Source of the DNA: Hevea brasiliensis | Taxonomy: Eukaryota > Streptophyta > Magnoliopsida > Malpighiales > Euphorbiaceae | Direction: 5' to 3' | DNA length: 64,000 bases | NCBI RefSeq assembly: GCF_030052815.1 | Contig: NC_079493.1 | Location: forward strand, 120,615,132 to 120,679,131 | Shown: positions 1 through 12,351 of the stretch, piece after piece | Layout of the letters: the number at the start of each line of letters is the position of its first letter | How positions within the stretch are numbered: position 1 is the stretch's first letter | Translations under genes and position numbers: made by a program | Notes under the pieces: model-generated | What the model was told of the DNA's origin: nothing | Databases searched by the model: none | What the model saw: the letters and a program-made list of their open reading frames with translations, nothing else

Positions 1-394
1 TCGTCCCTCGGACATCCTCATACGGAATAACTGTCTAGATATCTCATACCTAGCATTCTCTTTGTGCTCACCATACAACTCTTGTAGGTGAAGGAGGATC
101 TCACTCGCACTCTGCATGTTCTCATGTTGCTTCAGAACTCATTACTCATAGAAGCAAACATGTAACACTTAGCTCTCATATCATGCTCCTTCCACTTGTC
201 CAAAGTTTCATGTTCCTCTTGTGTGGCCTCCGGAGGTAAGGGACCAGAACATTTGAATCTAGAACATATCCTATATGTTCAAGGTTCAGACAAGTTTCAA
301 ATTTCTTAGCCAATCGCATGATTAGGTCCTGTCAACTGTTGTGATCAAGTATGCTTGCAAGGATATTGGATGGTGGTGGTTGTTTTGTGCTCAT
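1..394 (-). pseudogene. copia gag, N-terminal fragment, frame-broken
   Basis: From an ATG at 394 the - strand encodes a start beginning MSTKQPPPSNILASILDHN, typical of copia gag proteins of the UBN2/Retrotran_gag_2 type. Further on come recognisable gag stretches such as LNLEHIGYVLDSN, KWKEHDMRAKCYMFASMSNE and EILLHLQELYGEHKENARYE. The reading frame is lost soon after the start, where a TGA follows DHNS and the homology continues in another frame, and again near 140. The protein would form the virus-like particle of the retrotransposon. The copy cannot make a full protein and is cut by the window edge. Confidence 0.75.
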
Positions 395-2161
395 TTTTAT
401 CGTAAAATTAACAGAAAATAACCAGATTAATTAGTAAATGTATCATGTAATTAACCAAAATGATTATGGTCTTTTAATCAAATTGGTCCTCCCACTAACT
501 TAGCGAATCCTACACTTCCAAAGTAGAAAAACGGAAATCCTAGTTGGATGGATTTCTAGTGGGTGGTTGAATTCTTATAATTCTATTGATCATCCTCGGT
601 ACATCCAATATTGGAATTACAATAAACTATAAGTGAGCAACTCAATGACCATCACATCTCATGTGAGGATCAAAACTTTTACTAGCACATAATGATCAAA
701 ATATCAAGTACATCCAATATTCACTTATCTTGCATTAGTTAAGTTGATCCCATTGAGCGATAATTATGCAAATAATTTTAATGTCCTCAGGTACATCCAA
801 TATTGGCCACCAAACCATTTACATATTTACAACATCTCATGCTTAACAATTATTCTTAAGAAAATCTCTTAAATTAATTGCATCTCATGCAACTATTTAA
901 AATTTCTTAAAATAATTGCCCCAATGGAGGGCTTATGTTATAATTACTTTAATTATAGCATTTCCAACTTAATCATTTGTTTGGAAGATTTTATAGCCAT
1001 CCTAATTACTATTAAGGTCTCACTTTGCACATTATCCATTTAGCATGCATATATCATATAATTGCATACATTCCCATACATCTCATGCATTCATGGATAA
1101 GCAGTAAATATGGTATGATCATGGACTTTCTAAGGGATTCAATTCTGAGCCACCAAGAATTGAATCAGGGCATTCCTAGGTGCATTTCATTCATTCATTT
1201 TACAAGAGTTGCTGAAGGAGTACATAATCAACACTTGATATTGAATTCCTCCCACTGGTCCCACCAATGCTCTTGACCTCCTTGAACTTCTTGCAATCCA
1301 ATATTACATAGTAATCCTTGGCATACCAAGGCGAATTTACAAGAACTTAAATAAATGAAATTACAACCCAAAAATATTATAAACTTAATAATACATGCCC
1401 AAAATAAATTAAAATAAATTAATTAATTTACAATCCCAAAGAAACATAAAAGAAATAAATCCAATCACATTGGTCTTTTATAGTCCATGATCATCCATCA
1501 TGCATATCACTATTTAACAATTAAATAAAACATACATACTTAAATTAAATTGAATATCTCATATTCAACTTAAAAATCATGATTTGAATATGATTCAAAT
1601 AAATTTAAAAATTCAGATTTGAATCTCATTCAAACAAATTTAAAAATTCAGATTTGAATCACATTCAAACAACTTCAAAAATTCAGATTTGAATCACATT
1701 CAAACATTTTTAAAAAAAATCAGATTTGAATCACATTCAAATATTTTTTAAAAAATCAGATCTGAATTTTATTGAATCAATTTTAAAAAATCAGATTTAA
1801 ATATGATTCAAACAACTTTAAAAATTCAGATTTGAATCACATTCAAACAACTTTTAAAATTCATATTTGAATCACATTCAAACAATTTTTAAAATTCTGA
1901 TTTGAATCATAATTTAATTGTGTGATTAAAACAACTAATTAAACACTTTAATTAGTCAAAGAATAGGCCTTAGATCATACAACAATTGCAGAATTAAAAG
2001 CCAAACCTTGAACCACCCAAGGAACCATTGTTGCCGCCACCAATGGTGGCTTCACCATGTGTGCCGCCACACCTCATGATCCAACCAGCAATGAATCTCT
2101 TGATCTCATGATCAAACACACAATTAAATTATATAATCAACAATCTAAATGGCAAATATAG
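395..2161 (-). other. untranslated leader between copia PBS and gag
   Basis: About 1.77 kb with no credible coding frame separates the primer site from the gag start. It is AT-rich and includes a 35-bp minisatellite. It reads as the 5' untranslated leader of the copia element. An additional undetected insertion in this stretch is possible, because such leaders are usually shorter. Confidence 0.5.
1575..1915. repeat. minisatellite, about 35-bp unit, about 9 copies
   Basis: The core CAGATTTGAATCACATTC recurs near 1614, 1649, 1684, 1721, 1757, 1792, 1827, 1862 and 1895, a spacing of 34-37 bp. Each core is followed by a short A/T-rich linker. Each unit contains the imperfect inverted pair GATTTGAATC / GATTCAAAT. 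The array lies in the leader of the copia element. Confidence 0.85.
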
Positions 2162-2175
2162 TGGCTCGATACCAA
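2162..2175 (-). promoter_or_regulatory. copia primer binding site, degenerate
   Basis: The - strand reads TGGTATCGAGCCAC. It resembles the initiator-Met tRNA primer site of plant copia elements (TGGTATCAGAGCC), with one base missing. It lies directly inside the inner LTR end at 2177, the expected position. Confidence 0.65.
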
Positions 2176-2176
2176 T

Positions 2177-4264
2177 TGAAGGAAGCGTGAAAAACACAAG
2201 ATTATACCATTGAATTCAAAAATTTTCACCTAGGGTCACAAGCACCATGCAAGATTTATTTTTATCTATTTGATTTCAATGATAAACAACATATTAAAAC
2301 TCTTTTAATATGTTTTTGGATCTATATTTGCCATTTAAGATTTTAAAATTAATCAGATTAATTTTAGAACCCTAGATTAAATCAAGAACGATTACACTAA
2401 CCTCTTGATGTGCTGCAGCGTGTCTGCGCCTTTGAGATTCGTCTTGAGGACACGGATGTTGTCCCTCTAGCTTGTCCACACCAAGAACACCTATGGCAGC
2501 CCTTGAACAGCTTCTAAAGCCTTTTCTATTAATTAGAAATTCAAGTTCTGCCTTTTAAGAGATTAGAAATGCAACCCGGACACTAGAAACAATTTCTAGT
2601 GTTCTTAATTCAAGAGATTGATGGCTAATCTCTTTGAATTGATGAGAGATGAAGAGAAATAGCTGGAGAGGCTCAAAGTGGCGTGACATATGAGAGGAGA
2701 GGCTGCTGGTTATGTTTTCTTTTCATAACCCCACTTAAATAGCTAGGTTAACACATTAAACCCTAGCCACATGTCACCTTTTGATTAGCTCTAGGTTTAA
2801 GTGACCCAATCACATTGTGCCAAGTGTCAAACCTATATTTAATCTTGATTTTAATCATCTTACATGATTAAAAATATTTGGCAAGCTTATGTGTTATGCC
2901 ATGTGTCACCATCTCATGGTGCCACGTGTCACACTGCAAAATGACCAAAATGCCCTGTGTCTTAATTTTGAGTTCTTAACCCAAAATAATTATTTTCTTC
3001 TTCTAATTAATTTATATCAAATATAAATTAATTAATTAATCTCTATTAATTAATTTCTCATCAATTAAATTCATATTTAAACACTTTAAATATAAATTTA
3101 ATTTATACTACACATCCAATAATCTAGATTTGGTTTCAAGTCATGCTAGGGACTTTGCAATTTTATTGCAAACCAAATCTATTTAATTAATCAATTAAAC
3201 TCTTTAATTAATTAATTAAATCATATTTAAATAGGTGATAACTTGTGTATGTGTGTGACTTACTAGGCTCATCACTAATTGGCAATGAGACATGATATCA
3301 ACTCTTAATATCATCGAACTCTTTCTTACCATAAATGATTTCTCTAAATCATTTTATGAACCTCATAGACCATGGTTAACACCTAGCATAGCATGCCATG
3401 GCCACCCAATTAGTAATAAGATTTACCTTAAATGAACCTATAATCATATGTTACCATGCACTAGAATCTCTCTTACAAAATCCCAACTCAATTTGGAGTC
3501 ATGGTTTATGTCAAACTCCATTTGCTATGAATATTATGTTCTCTTTTAATTCCAGTTCTTGATTAAAAGATTTTCTCATCGAAACTCTTTTACGAATAAA
3601 TCTATCTGTCTGGCCAGAACTTGAAACATCAAGAACAATTAAATGAACATAGGATTTTATCTCTATTTACTTAGAGGAACAGATTCCATCTTGATCAACA
3701 CCTACCTCCATATATAACTAGAGGAGCCAACACATGCCCATATACCCATACATAGTACAAGTATGAAAGCGATCAAACTCAAACTACCTATATACAAGAT
3801 AACTGTGCTATCTCAGTCTAAAGATTATATGCACTGATATGATTTATGACAAAACATTGACAAGAGTAAACTCCATGTGCTTGTCATAAGTGTCACTGGT
3901 TCGGCCTACTTATCATTTATAAGTGCCTATCATGTTTGTTATATGGCATGAGACTCACCATTCCATCTTATTTATATCTCATATAAATAACTTGGGAACA
4001 AACATGAATACAATCTTTCTGGATAAGTCATGTCCTTATTATGAAGTATCCTCGATTGTGAACCTATTTATGATACTTTGTGCTAGAAATATTGTCACTC
4101 ATATTCTTAACAACTTAAGAATAATATTTCTAACAAAATATCAATGGACCTTTTCTATTACACATAAATATATTATGTAAACGGAAAAGTGGAAATGCCT
4201 TTTATTATTAAAAATATGTACAAGATACATACTAAATGATATGCTCTAGGGCATACTACTAACA
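2177..4264 (-). repeat. 5' LTR of the - strand copia element
   Basis: On the - strand this 2088-bp segment starts TGTTAGTAGTATGCCCTAGA, a start seen in plant copia LTRs, and ends in CTTCCTTCA just before the primer site. It contains no supported gene; small open frames inside it are not coding. The partner LTR is outside the window, so divergence cannot be judged. Confidence 0.7.
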
Positions 4265-4269
4265 GCAAT
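4265..4269. repeat. candidate target-site duplication GCAAT
   Basis: The five bases next to the copia LTR end are GCAAT, followed by the resumed Athila gag frame. The matching copy would lie left of the window, so the call rests on position only. Confidence 0.4.
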
Positions 4270-5535
4270 TCGACTCAGATTATTTCCTTTTTCTTTGAAG
4301 GACCGAGCTAGAAAGTGGTTACATTCTTTGCCACCGGGTTCTATCACAACATGGGATGAACTTTCTCAAGCATTTTTAGCTCAATATTTTCCACCAAGCA
4401 AGACAGCTAAGCTAAGAAATGAGCTGACTTGTTTCAAACCTAGAGATGATGAGAGCTTGTATGAAGCATGGGAGAGGTACAAGGATTTGCAAAGGAGATA
4501 TCCAAATCATGGGATTCCTAAGTGGATGTTTGTTCAACACTTTTACAATGGAGTTTCACCAGCTATTAGAAGTACAATTGATGCATCTTCTGGAGGTGAT
4601 CTTATGGAAAAATCTGAAGATGAAGCTTTTTCTGCTCTTGATAAAATTGCTTATAACAACTACCAATGGAGTTGTGAGAGGAATGAGATTAAGAAACCAG
4701 CTGGTATGTTTGAGCTTGATGCCATGAATATGATTAATGCTAAGTTTGATGCTTTGACAAGGAAAATGGACAAGCTAAGCATGAAAGTAGATTCTTCAGC
4801 TGGAGGTCCTAGTAATTCAGTAGAAGTTGGAGCTGTAAATGTCAATTGTGCAGCTAATTTTTCTGCACTTAATTAAGATTTTTCAAGTGAGCAAGTGGAT
4901 TATGTGGGGAACTACAATCAAAGACCAGGTGGTAATCCATTTTCTGCAACTTATGATCCAGCATGGAGAAACCACCCCAATTTCTCTTGGGGAGGTAGAC
5001 AAGGACAACATCAGAATTTTCAGCAGAATAGAGGTCCTCCTCCTGGAATTCCTAAACCTCAAAATGCACCTGCTCCACCTCTACCACAACAAGCACAACC
5101 AGACAAGACAGCTAGATTAGAAGCTATGATTGAGACTCTACTTGTGAGCCATCAAAGTCAACAAGATATGATTTCTCAATTAGCATATAAAGTAGATCAA
5201 ATGGCAACACACAACAAGATGTTAGAGAATCAAATAGCTCAACAACCTAGCTCTTCAAATAACAAAGCATTTGAGAAGCTCCCTAGCCAGCCAGAAAATT
5301 CAAGGGAGCATTGCAAGGCTATTACATTGAGAAGTGGAAAAATATTGGAGAATGGAGATAAAAAGATTGAAGAGAAAATTGAAGAAGAGAAAAACAGAGA
5401 AGGAGATGAACAAACTGAAGTTGAAGTTAGAATTGAAGCTGAGAAAAAAAATTCAATGGAAGAAAAGGGAAGTAAGGAGAGAGAGAGCAAAGAGGAAGAA
5501 CCTAAATATGTAGCACCTAAAGCCGACATGCCACT
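4268..5535 (+). pseudogene. Athila-1 gag, 5'-truncated
   Basis: The frame is open from 4268 (IRLRLFPFSLKDRARKWLHS) and carries the retrotransposon gag domain with motifs WLHSLPPGSITTWDEL, FLAQYFPP and FYNGVSPAIR. A single in-frame TAA at 4874 interrupts it, and reading resumes in the same frame (DFSSEQVDYVGNYNQRPGGN). The C-terminal part is Q/P-rich, then charged with a K/E-rich stretch near 5340-5500. A one-base frameshift near 5536 moves the reading into the protease frame. The first third of gag is missing because the copia element is inserted there. Confidence 0.85.
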
Positions 5536-8500
5536 TTACCATTCCCACAAAGGTTCCAGAAAGCGAAATTGGATAAACAATTTGGGAGGTTTTTGGAAGT
5601 ATTGAAGTCTTTGCATGTGACTATTCCTTTCACTGATGCCTTAGCACAAATGCCTTCATATGCTAAATTTTTGAAGGATATTTTATCTAACAAGAAGAAA
5701 TTGGAGGAATTTGAGACCGTAGCTCTCACAGAAGAAAGCAGTGCTATTTTGCAAAATAAGCTTCCACCCAAACTGAAAGATCCTAGAAGTTTTTTCCATA
5801 CCATGTCACATTGGGGATATCAGTATAGATAAGGCTTTATTTGATCTCGGAGCCAGTGTTAGTCTAATGCCATTGTCTATCTATGAGAAAGTGAAGATTG
5901 GAGAAATGAAGCCTACTACCATTTCACTACAGTTAGCAGATAGGTCTATTAAATTTCCAATTGGGGTAATTGAGAATGTTCCTTTGAAAGTTGGAAAATT
6001 TTTCATACCAGTGGATTTTGTGGTATTGGAGATGGAGGAGGATGTACACATTCCTATTATTCTTGGAAGACCTTTCCTTGCTACTGCTGGAGCTGTGATT
6101 GATGTAAAAAATGGAAGGCTTACATTAGAAGTTGGGGAAGAAAAAGTTGAATTTAATTTGTTTCAAGCAATGAAAAAGAAAGATGATTCAAATTCATGCT
6201 TGAGAATTGATGTGATAGATGAAGAGGTCAGAGAAGTGCTCAAAAAGCAACATCCTGAAGATCCCTTAGAAGTTTGTTTGGTTCTTAACATCAAAAAAGG
6301 GAATGAAATCGAAGAAGCTGCAGAATATGCTACAATCTTGGAAGGAAATCCACCTTTGCCTATGGCTGATACTGAGAAGATTGGGAGTTTGAAGCAAGAT
6401 GCAACTTCATTATCAAAGCTTGAAAAAAGTGATGCACCAAAGGTAGAGTTAAAAGCTCTTCCAACAAATCTCAGGTATGCTTTTCTAGGTCAAAATTCTA
6501 CATATCCTGTAATTGTTAGTGCTAAACTGAATGATTGTGAAGTTGAAAAATTATTAAGAGTTCTTAGAAAGCATAGAAGGATAATCGGTTATACCATTGA
6601 TGATATTAAAGGAATACATCCTTCTGTGTGCATGCATAGAATTTTGTTGGAAAATAATCATAAAGCCTCTCGAGAGTCACAGAGGAGATTGAATCCAAAT
6701 ATGAAAGAGGTTGTGAAAAAGGAAATCTTGAAATTGCTTGATGCTACTATCATTTACCCTGTTTCTGACAGCAATTGGGTAAGTCCAGTTCATGTTGTAC
6801 CCAAAAAAGGGGGCATCACAGTAGTGAAAAATGAAAATGATGAACTAATACCTACAAGGACTGTAACTGGATGGAGAGTGTGTATAGACTATTGGAAGTT
6901 GAATAATGCAACTAGAAAGGACCATTTTCCATTACCATTTATAGATCAGATGCTTGAGAGACTAGCTCATCATTCTTATTTTTGCTATATGGAAGGCTAT
7001 TCAGGGTTCTTTCAGATCCCTATTCACCCAGATGATCAGGATAAAACTACCTTCACATGTCCTTATGGTACCTTTGCATATCGAAGGATGCCATTTGGAC
7101 TATGTAATGCCCCTGCTACATTTCAAAGATGTATGATGTCCATATTTTCTGACATGATTGAGGGTATTATGGAAGTGTTCATGGATGATTTTTTTGTGTA
7201 TGGTAAATCTTTCGATGAATGCTTATCTAACTTGTCTAAGGTTTTGCAGAGATGTGAAGAGTTCAATTTAGTTTTGAATTGGGAAAAGTGCCATTTTATG
7301 GTACAAGAAGGAATTGTTTTGGGACATCTTGTGTGAAATAGGGGTATTGAGGTGGATAAAGTAAAGGTAGAAATTATTGAGAAAATGCCACCCCCAACAT
7401 CCATGAAGGGAGTGAGGAGTTTCTTGGGGCATGCTGGATTTTACAGGAGATTCATCAAGGATTTTTCTAAGATTTCTAAGCCTTTTACCAATTTATTGAG
7501 TAAAGATGTGGAATTTCATTTTAACACTAATTGTATGAACGCTTTTTGCAGGATAAAGGAAGCTTTGATATCTGCTCCTATTATGCAGCCACCCGATTGG
7601 TCATTACCTTTTGAGTTAATGTGCGATGCTAGTGATTATGCCATTGGGGCTGTTTTGGGACAAAGGAGAGATAAGAAAGTGTATGCAATATACTATGCAA
7701 GTAAGACCTTAGATGATGCTCAAATAAATTACTCTACTACAGAGAAAGAGTTTTTGGCAATGGTATTCGCAGTAGATAAATTCAGGTCCTATCTTGTGGG
7801 GTCTAAGGTAATAGTATACACAGATCATGCAGCTATCAAATATCTCCTTCAGAAAAAAGAGGCCAAACCTAGGTTGATAAGGTGGGTGCTACACCTTCAA
7901 AAGTTTGACTTAGAAATTAAAGACAAGAAAAGGAGTAGAAAATGTGGTAGCAGATCATCTGTCTAGATTGAGGCAAGAACAAGGAGATAATTTGGGAAAA
8001 GAGCCCCCAATAGATGATTATTTTCCTGATGAGCAACTGTTAGTAATCATGAATGCAAAAACCCCTTGGTATGCAGATTTCGTGAACTATCTGGTGTGTG
8101 GAATCCTTCCACCTGACCTAACATGGTAGCAAAAGAAGAAATTTCTTTTTGATGTGAAGGATTACGATTGAGAAGAGCCATTTTTGTTCAAGAGATGTGG
8201 AGATGGGTTGATTAGAAGATGTTTAGCTGATGAGGAGATAGGGAATGTTATTAAAGATTGCCATTCTTCACTTTATGGGGGTCATATGAGTGTGACAAAG
8301 ACTGCAAAAAAAGTTCTTCAAGCAGGATTCTTTTGGCCACATATGTTTAAGGATGTGAGAAAGTTTGTAAATGCATGTGATAGGTGTCAAAGGATGGGTA
8401 ATATCTCGAAAAGAGATGAAATGCCCCTCCAAAATATATTGGAAGTGGAACTATTTGATGTGTGGGGTATTGATTTCATGGGACCTTTTCCATCATCCTT

Positions 8501-9362
8501 TGAACACAAATACATTTTAGTTGGGGTAGATTATGTAAGCAAATGGGTTGAAGCTATACCATCTCCAACTAATGATGTTAGAGTTGTGATTAAATTCCTT
8601 AAAAAGTTCATTTTTACAAGGTTTGGAACTCCACGTGCCATTGTAAGTGATGGAGGTTCTCATTTTTGCAACCATCAATTTGAGAGATTATTACAAAAAT
8701 ATGGAGTAAAGCATAAGGTTGCAACACCCTACCATCCATAAACTAGTGGTCAAGAGGAGATCTCAAATAGAGAGTTGAAAAGAATTCTTGAGAAAACAGT
8801 GAATAGTTCAAGGAAAGATTGGTCCCTAAAGTTAGATAATGCTCTTTGGGCCTATAGAACAGCTTTTAAAACTCCTATTGGCACCACCCCATTTAGATTG
8901 GTTTATGGGAAAGCTTGTCATTTACCTTTGGAGTTGGAGCATAGAGCATATTGGGCCATAAGGACACTGAATTTTGACTTAAAAACTGCAGGAGAAAAAA
9001 GAATGCTGCAACTAAATGAACTTGAGGAACTTAGATTGGATGCTTATGAAAATGCCAAGCTTTACAAGAAAAGAACTAAAAGATGGCATGATAAGCATAT
9101 TAGGAGGAAAGAATTTCAGGAAGGGGATGTTGTTCTCTTATATAATTCTAGATTAAGGTTATTTCCCGGAAAATTAAAGTCAAGATGGTCAGGGCCTTAC
9201 ACTGTTATAAAGGTATACCCCTATGGAACTGTTGAGATAGGAAATGAAACCTCAGGGACTTTCAAAGTTAATGGGCAGAGATTAAAGCATTATATTATTG
9301 GAGAACCCACACAAAAGGTTGTAGAGGTTTCATGGCTTGGTTCCCTAATTAGGGATATTTAG
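5536..9362 (+). pseudogene. Athila-1 pol: protease-RT-RNase H-integrase
   Basis: The polyprotein region encodes an aspartic protease (DLGAS motif near 5840), reverse transcriptase (FMDD box at 7178-7189), RNase H ([13 protein letters not shown] near 7628) and integrase with an HHCC finger (ending CDRCQ) and DD-E core ([16 protein letters not shown]). Damage seen: frameshifts near 5536, 5795 and 7930, and in-frame stops TGA 7334, TAG 8127, TGA 8169 and TAA 8739. The first catalytic aspartate of RT is Glu (GAA at 6992-6994, in YMEGYSGF where Athila-2 has YLDGYSGF). Reading ends at TAG 9360-9362. The copy cannot be functional. Confidence 0.9.
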
Positions 9363-10493
9363 GTGATTTGGAGTGGAATGTCAAGCTTAAGACCTTAAAC
9401 AAGCGCTTCTTGGGAGGCAATCCAAGCGTATCCTTTTATAGTTTATTAATTTTCCATTTCATTTCATTTTCAGTTTTTACCCTCATTAAACTCAAAAGTG
9501 ACATTTGTTTATCTTTTGTAGGTCATTCATGAAGATTGGGCAAATTGACACATGTAGCAAAAAGAAAGAATTGAAAGGGAGCAAGTATAAGCAAAATTCT
9601 GCACTTTATGTAGTACCTGTGAACAGTAACACCTTTAAACTTGTGCTAAATTGCTGATATTGCAATCTACTTGATAGCACATGTTTAATTTTGTGTAAAT
9701 TTTGTGAAATGCAACTTAAATAAGGATCAATTTTGATATTTAGGACTGATGTGAGCTTTATTAAAGTGCAAAAATAGTGTTTATTAAGTTTTACCTTTTA
9801 GTGTATATATAGTTTTTGTAGTTAGTTAGAGTTTGCATGTTTTTGTTTGAGTTACTGTTTTTGTTACTGTTCACGCTACTGTTCATGCTGCTTAAGAAGT
9901 CAATTTCTCTGTCTTTTCTGCAATTTTTGAATGTTTGGAACTTGTCTCAAATGCTGCTGAAAATGTGCTTTGGGTATAAGCTTGGAAATCAAACCATTTC
10001 GTTGGGTTTGCAGAAAGGTAATTACAATCCATGCTTAATTTAAGTTGTTTGCCTTTTAAATCCCTTCATGGTTATGTTATGTTTGATGAGTTCTAAGAGA
10101 TGATGAGCTTAAATTCCTCAATTTTATGGTGTTTGTGTGTATTTGGTAATTGCTGAGGGTCATGATAGCATTCCATATCATTTGGACTGTTTTTGGCAAG
10201 TAAAACCATAAATTTTTTCAAAACATGCCGAAACTTGCTGATGATGTTGCTTACTAAGCTGAACCCTATGCAATTCTGCTGAACCCTATGCAAATTCTAC
10301 TTAACCCCAAGCATAACCCAAATTACCAGATGTCTGCCCTACATTTTAAAACGCCCCAAAATTTTTGCCATTTTTTTTTATAAAACCCTCACCCTCACTC
10401 CCGATAAACCAAAGCATTATTCCCCCCCCCCCCCCCTCCACCATTTTTTCTGACATTTCTAGGGAAGCCGAAGAGTTTATTTCTCTTATTTAA
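9363..10493 (+). other. Athila-1 spacer between pol and third ORF
   Basis: About 1.1 kb without a supported gene. It contains pyrimidine-rich stretches, repeats of the type TGCTGAACCCTATGCAA, and an uninterrupted run of 15 C at 10422-10436. In Athila elements this interval precedes the env-position ORF and may hold a splice acceptor, but I cannot point to a specific one. Confidence 0.6.
10422..10436. repeat. poly-C run of 15
   Basis: Fifteen consecutive C residues occur in otherwise AT-rich sequence, shortly before the third ORF of Athila-1. The true length may vary because of polymerase slippage or sequencing error. Confidence 0.9.
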
Positions 10494-12351
10494 ATGGTGA
10501 GAACCAAGATGTGGTCCACCCACAAACCTAGAAAATCCAAGCGCTCTATCAAATCGAAAATGGCTACTCCATCCTCATTTTCTGTGAACCCTAACCGCAG
10601 TCCCAGTCCACCACTACCTCAATCACCACCATCGCAAACACCACCACTACCCTAAAACCAAACACCAACCCTCATTCTGCCGACCCCCCTCTCACCACAA
10701 AATGAGCCACAAAATGAAACACCCATTTTCGAAACTCAGTCTCAAGAACCAATGTCTGAACCCGCTCCAACTCAAACCAAATCTAAAGGTAAAACCAAAA
10801 TGGCTGCGGGTAGACCCAAGAAAGCCACTGTCGAAAAAAGAAAAGGAAACCCCTCTATTCCTTTGGACTTAAACTCTCCACCTCAACTTCCCTCTGAACC
10901 AGTCAGTAAAAGAACTAGGTCCTCATCGCAAATTTCATCACCAGCGGTTCAAATCCCTGTATCTCAGTCACCCTTAAACTCTCTCACCACATCGCTCCAA
11001 AGAAGACTGCTGGCTATCCGCCAATGATATAGAGGAGGTACTTTCTCCATTACCTTGGACTTTTAAAGATATGGATATGAGAAATGCTTATGAGAGTTTA
11101 GCTTCTAAGCCTATTTTGGCAAATAAATATATGGATGAGCAGATTTTAAAAGAGTTAGGCATTTATGACTCTGTATTTGCTTACTTAGATGCTGTCAACT
11201 AGACTAAGTTTGCTAGGATTAGGGAACCAGTGTACAAGGATTTGACCTTGGAATTTTTGAGTTCCTTAAGGCTGAATTTCAAACCAACAGTACCTGAGCA
11301 TAAAGATGTGATCTGTTTTCGATGTGCTGGCATTGATAGGGAGTTAGACATGGATTCTATGAATGAAATTTTTGGTTTTCAGGGTTCGGGCTATAAAAGT
11401 ATTGAGTGGCAACAAACCATTTATGACCCTGTTCAGTTCTGGAAAGAAATTGCACCTTATGGGGGTTATTACAGACAGAGGATAGCAAAAGCCTCTAGGA
11501 TAGTCGATCATGTGTTGAAATACCTCCATAGATTTATCTCTTACACTGTTTTAGGAAGGGGACACAGTAACAGCATTGTGGGTGCTGGAGATTTATTTTT
11601 CTTGTGGTGCATCAAGGAGAGAAAATAAGTTAGCACAGCCCATTTCCTAGCTACTCATTGGCACCAAACTGTCACAAAGCATACCAGAGGTAGCATAGTC
11701 TTTGGAGGGTATATAACTGCCATAGCCAATTCATTTAGCTTTGATGCTAGTCTATATAAGCTACTACCAGTGTCTGGTGAATCCTTTATAGACAGCACAA
11801 TGTTGCTACACATGGATCTTTATGAGAAAGTAGGACATACTTATGCTTTGTTGCAGCAGCATGCTGAAGCTAGTGGTACTGCAGAACCAAATACCTTTGC
11901 ACCAACAGAACCCCAAACAACCACTGCCCCGCAGTTTTCAGCAGATATTTTGTCCCTCCTAAGATCCTTGGAATCCAAAGTAGCCAGCTTCACTATCCAA
12001 CCATCTGTTCCCTCACCTGACACTATAGATATCCTTGCAACCTTGAAGAGCTTAGAAGTTAAAATTGATACCATGGGTTAGCAGCAGGTCAACCAAAAGA
12101 AGAAACTAGAAAAGAAACTTAAAAAGAGATTTTCATCTCTTAAAAAGAAGCAACAGCAGCAGCAACTTCAAATGTTGGAGCTCTACAACAAATTGGCTCA
12201 ATCTTATAACAATTTATATCATTGGGGCCAAAACATGCTCCAGGAAATGAAAGAACTCACAAAAAATTTGGAAACTGCTTCTGAAGCTTCGGATTACAAT
12301 GAACCCACTGCAGAACCTGGAGCAGACCCTGATGCAGCAACAAAGCCTTGA
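10494..12351 (+). pseudogene. Athila-1 env-position ORF (plant transposon protein)
   Basis: It starts with ATG at 10494 (MVRTKMWSTHKPRKSKRS). The N-terminus is basic and Pro/Ser-rich, with a KKATVEKRKG segment that looks like a nuclear signal. The central part has ARIREPVYKDLTLEFLSSL and DRELDMDSMNEIFGF, motifs of the conserved domain found in the third ORF of Athila elements. The C-terminal part is rich in Lys and Gln and could form a coiled coil (around 12085-12280). Damage: TAA near 10653, a frameshift near 11030-11050, TAG near 11201, TAA at 11626 and TAG at 12079. I see no convincing signal peptide or membrane anchor, so 'env' describes position, not function. Confidence 0.75.

Larger units (their letters stand above)
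1..4264 (-). mobile_element. Ty1/copia retrotransposon, partial, nested in Athila-1
   Basis: Reading on the - strand, this stretch runs from an LTR (4264 to 2177) through a primer-binding-like site and a long untranslated leader into the start of gag, which leaves the window at position 1. The LTR has TG...CA ends. Directly beyond its outer end, at 4265, an Athila gag reading frame resumes in mid-domain, so the copia element was inserted into that gag. The rest of the element and its other LTR must lie left of the window. The assignment to copia rests on the gag homology and the initiator-Met-type primer site. Confidence 0.8.

Noticed and set aside
1025..1276. 83-codon frame in the copia leader
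   Set aside because: Opposite in orientation to the element, in AT-rich leader sequence, no recognisable protein feature.
4295..4876. An Athila gag 'gene' starting at 4295
   Set aside because: The codon there is TTG and the frame is open from 4268 in mid-domain; the true start was cut off by the copia insertion.
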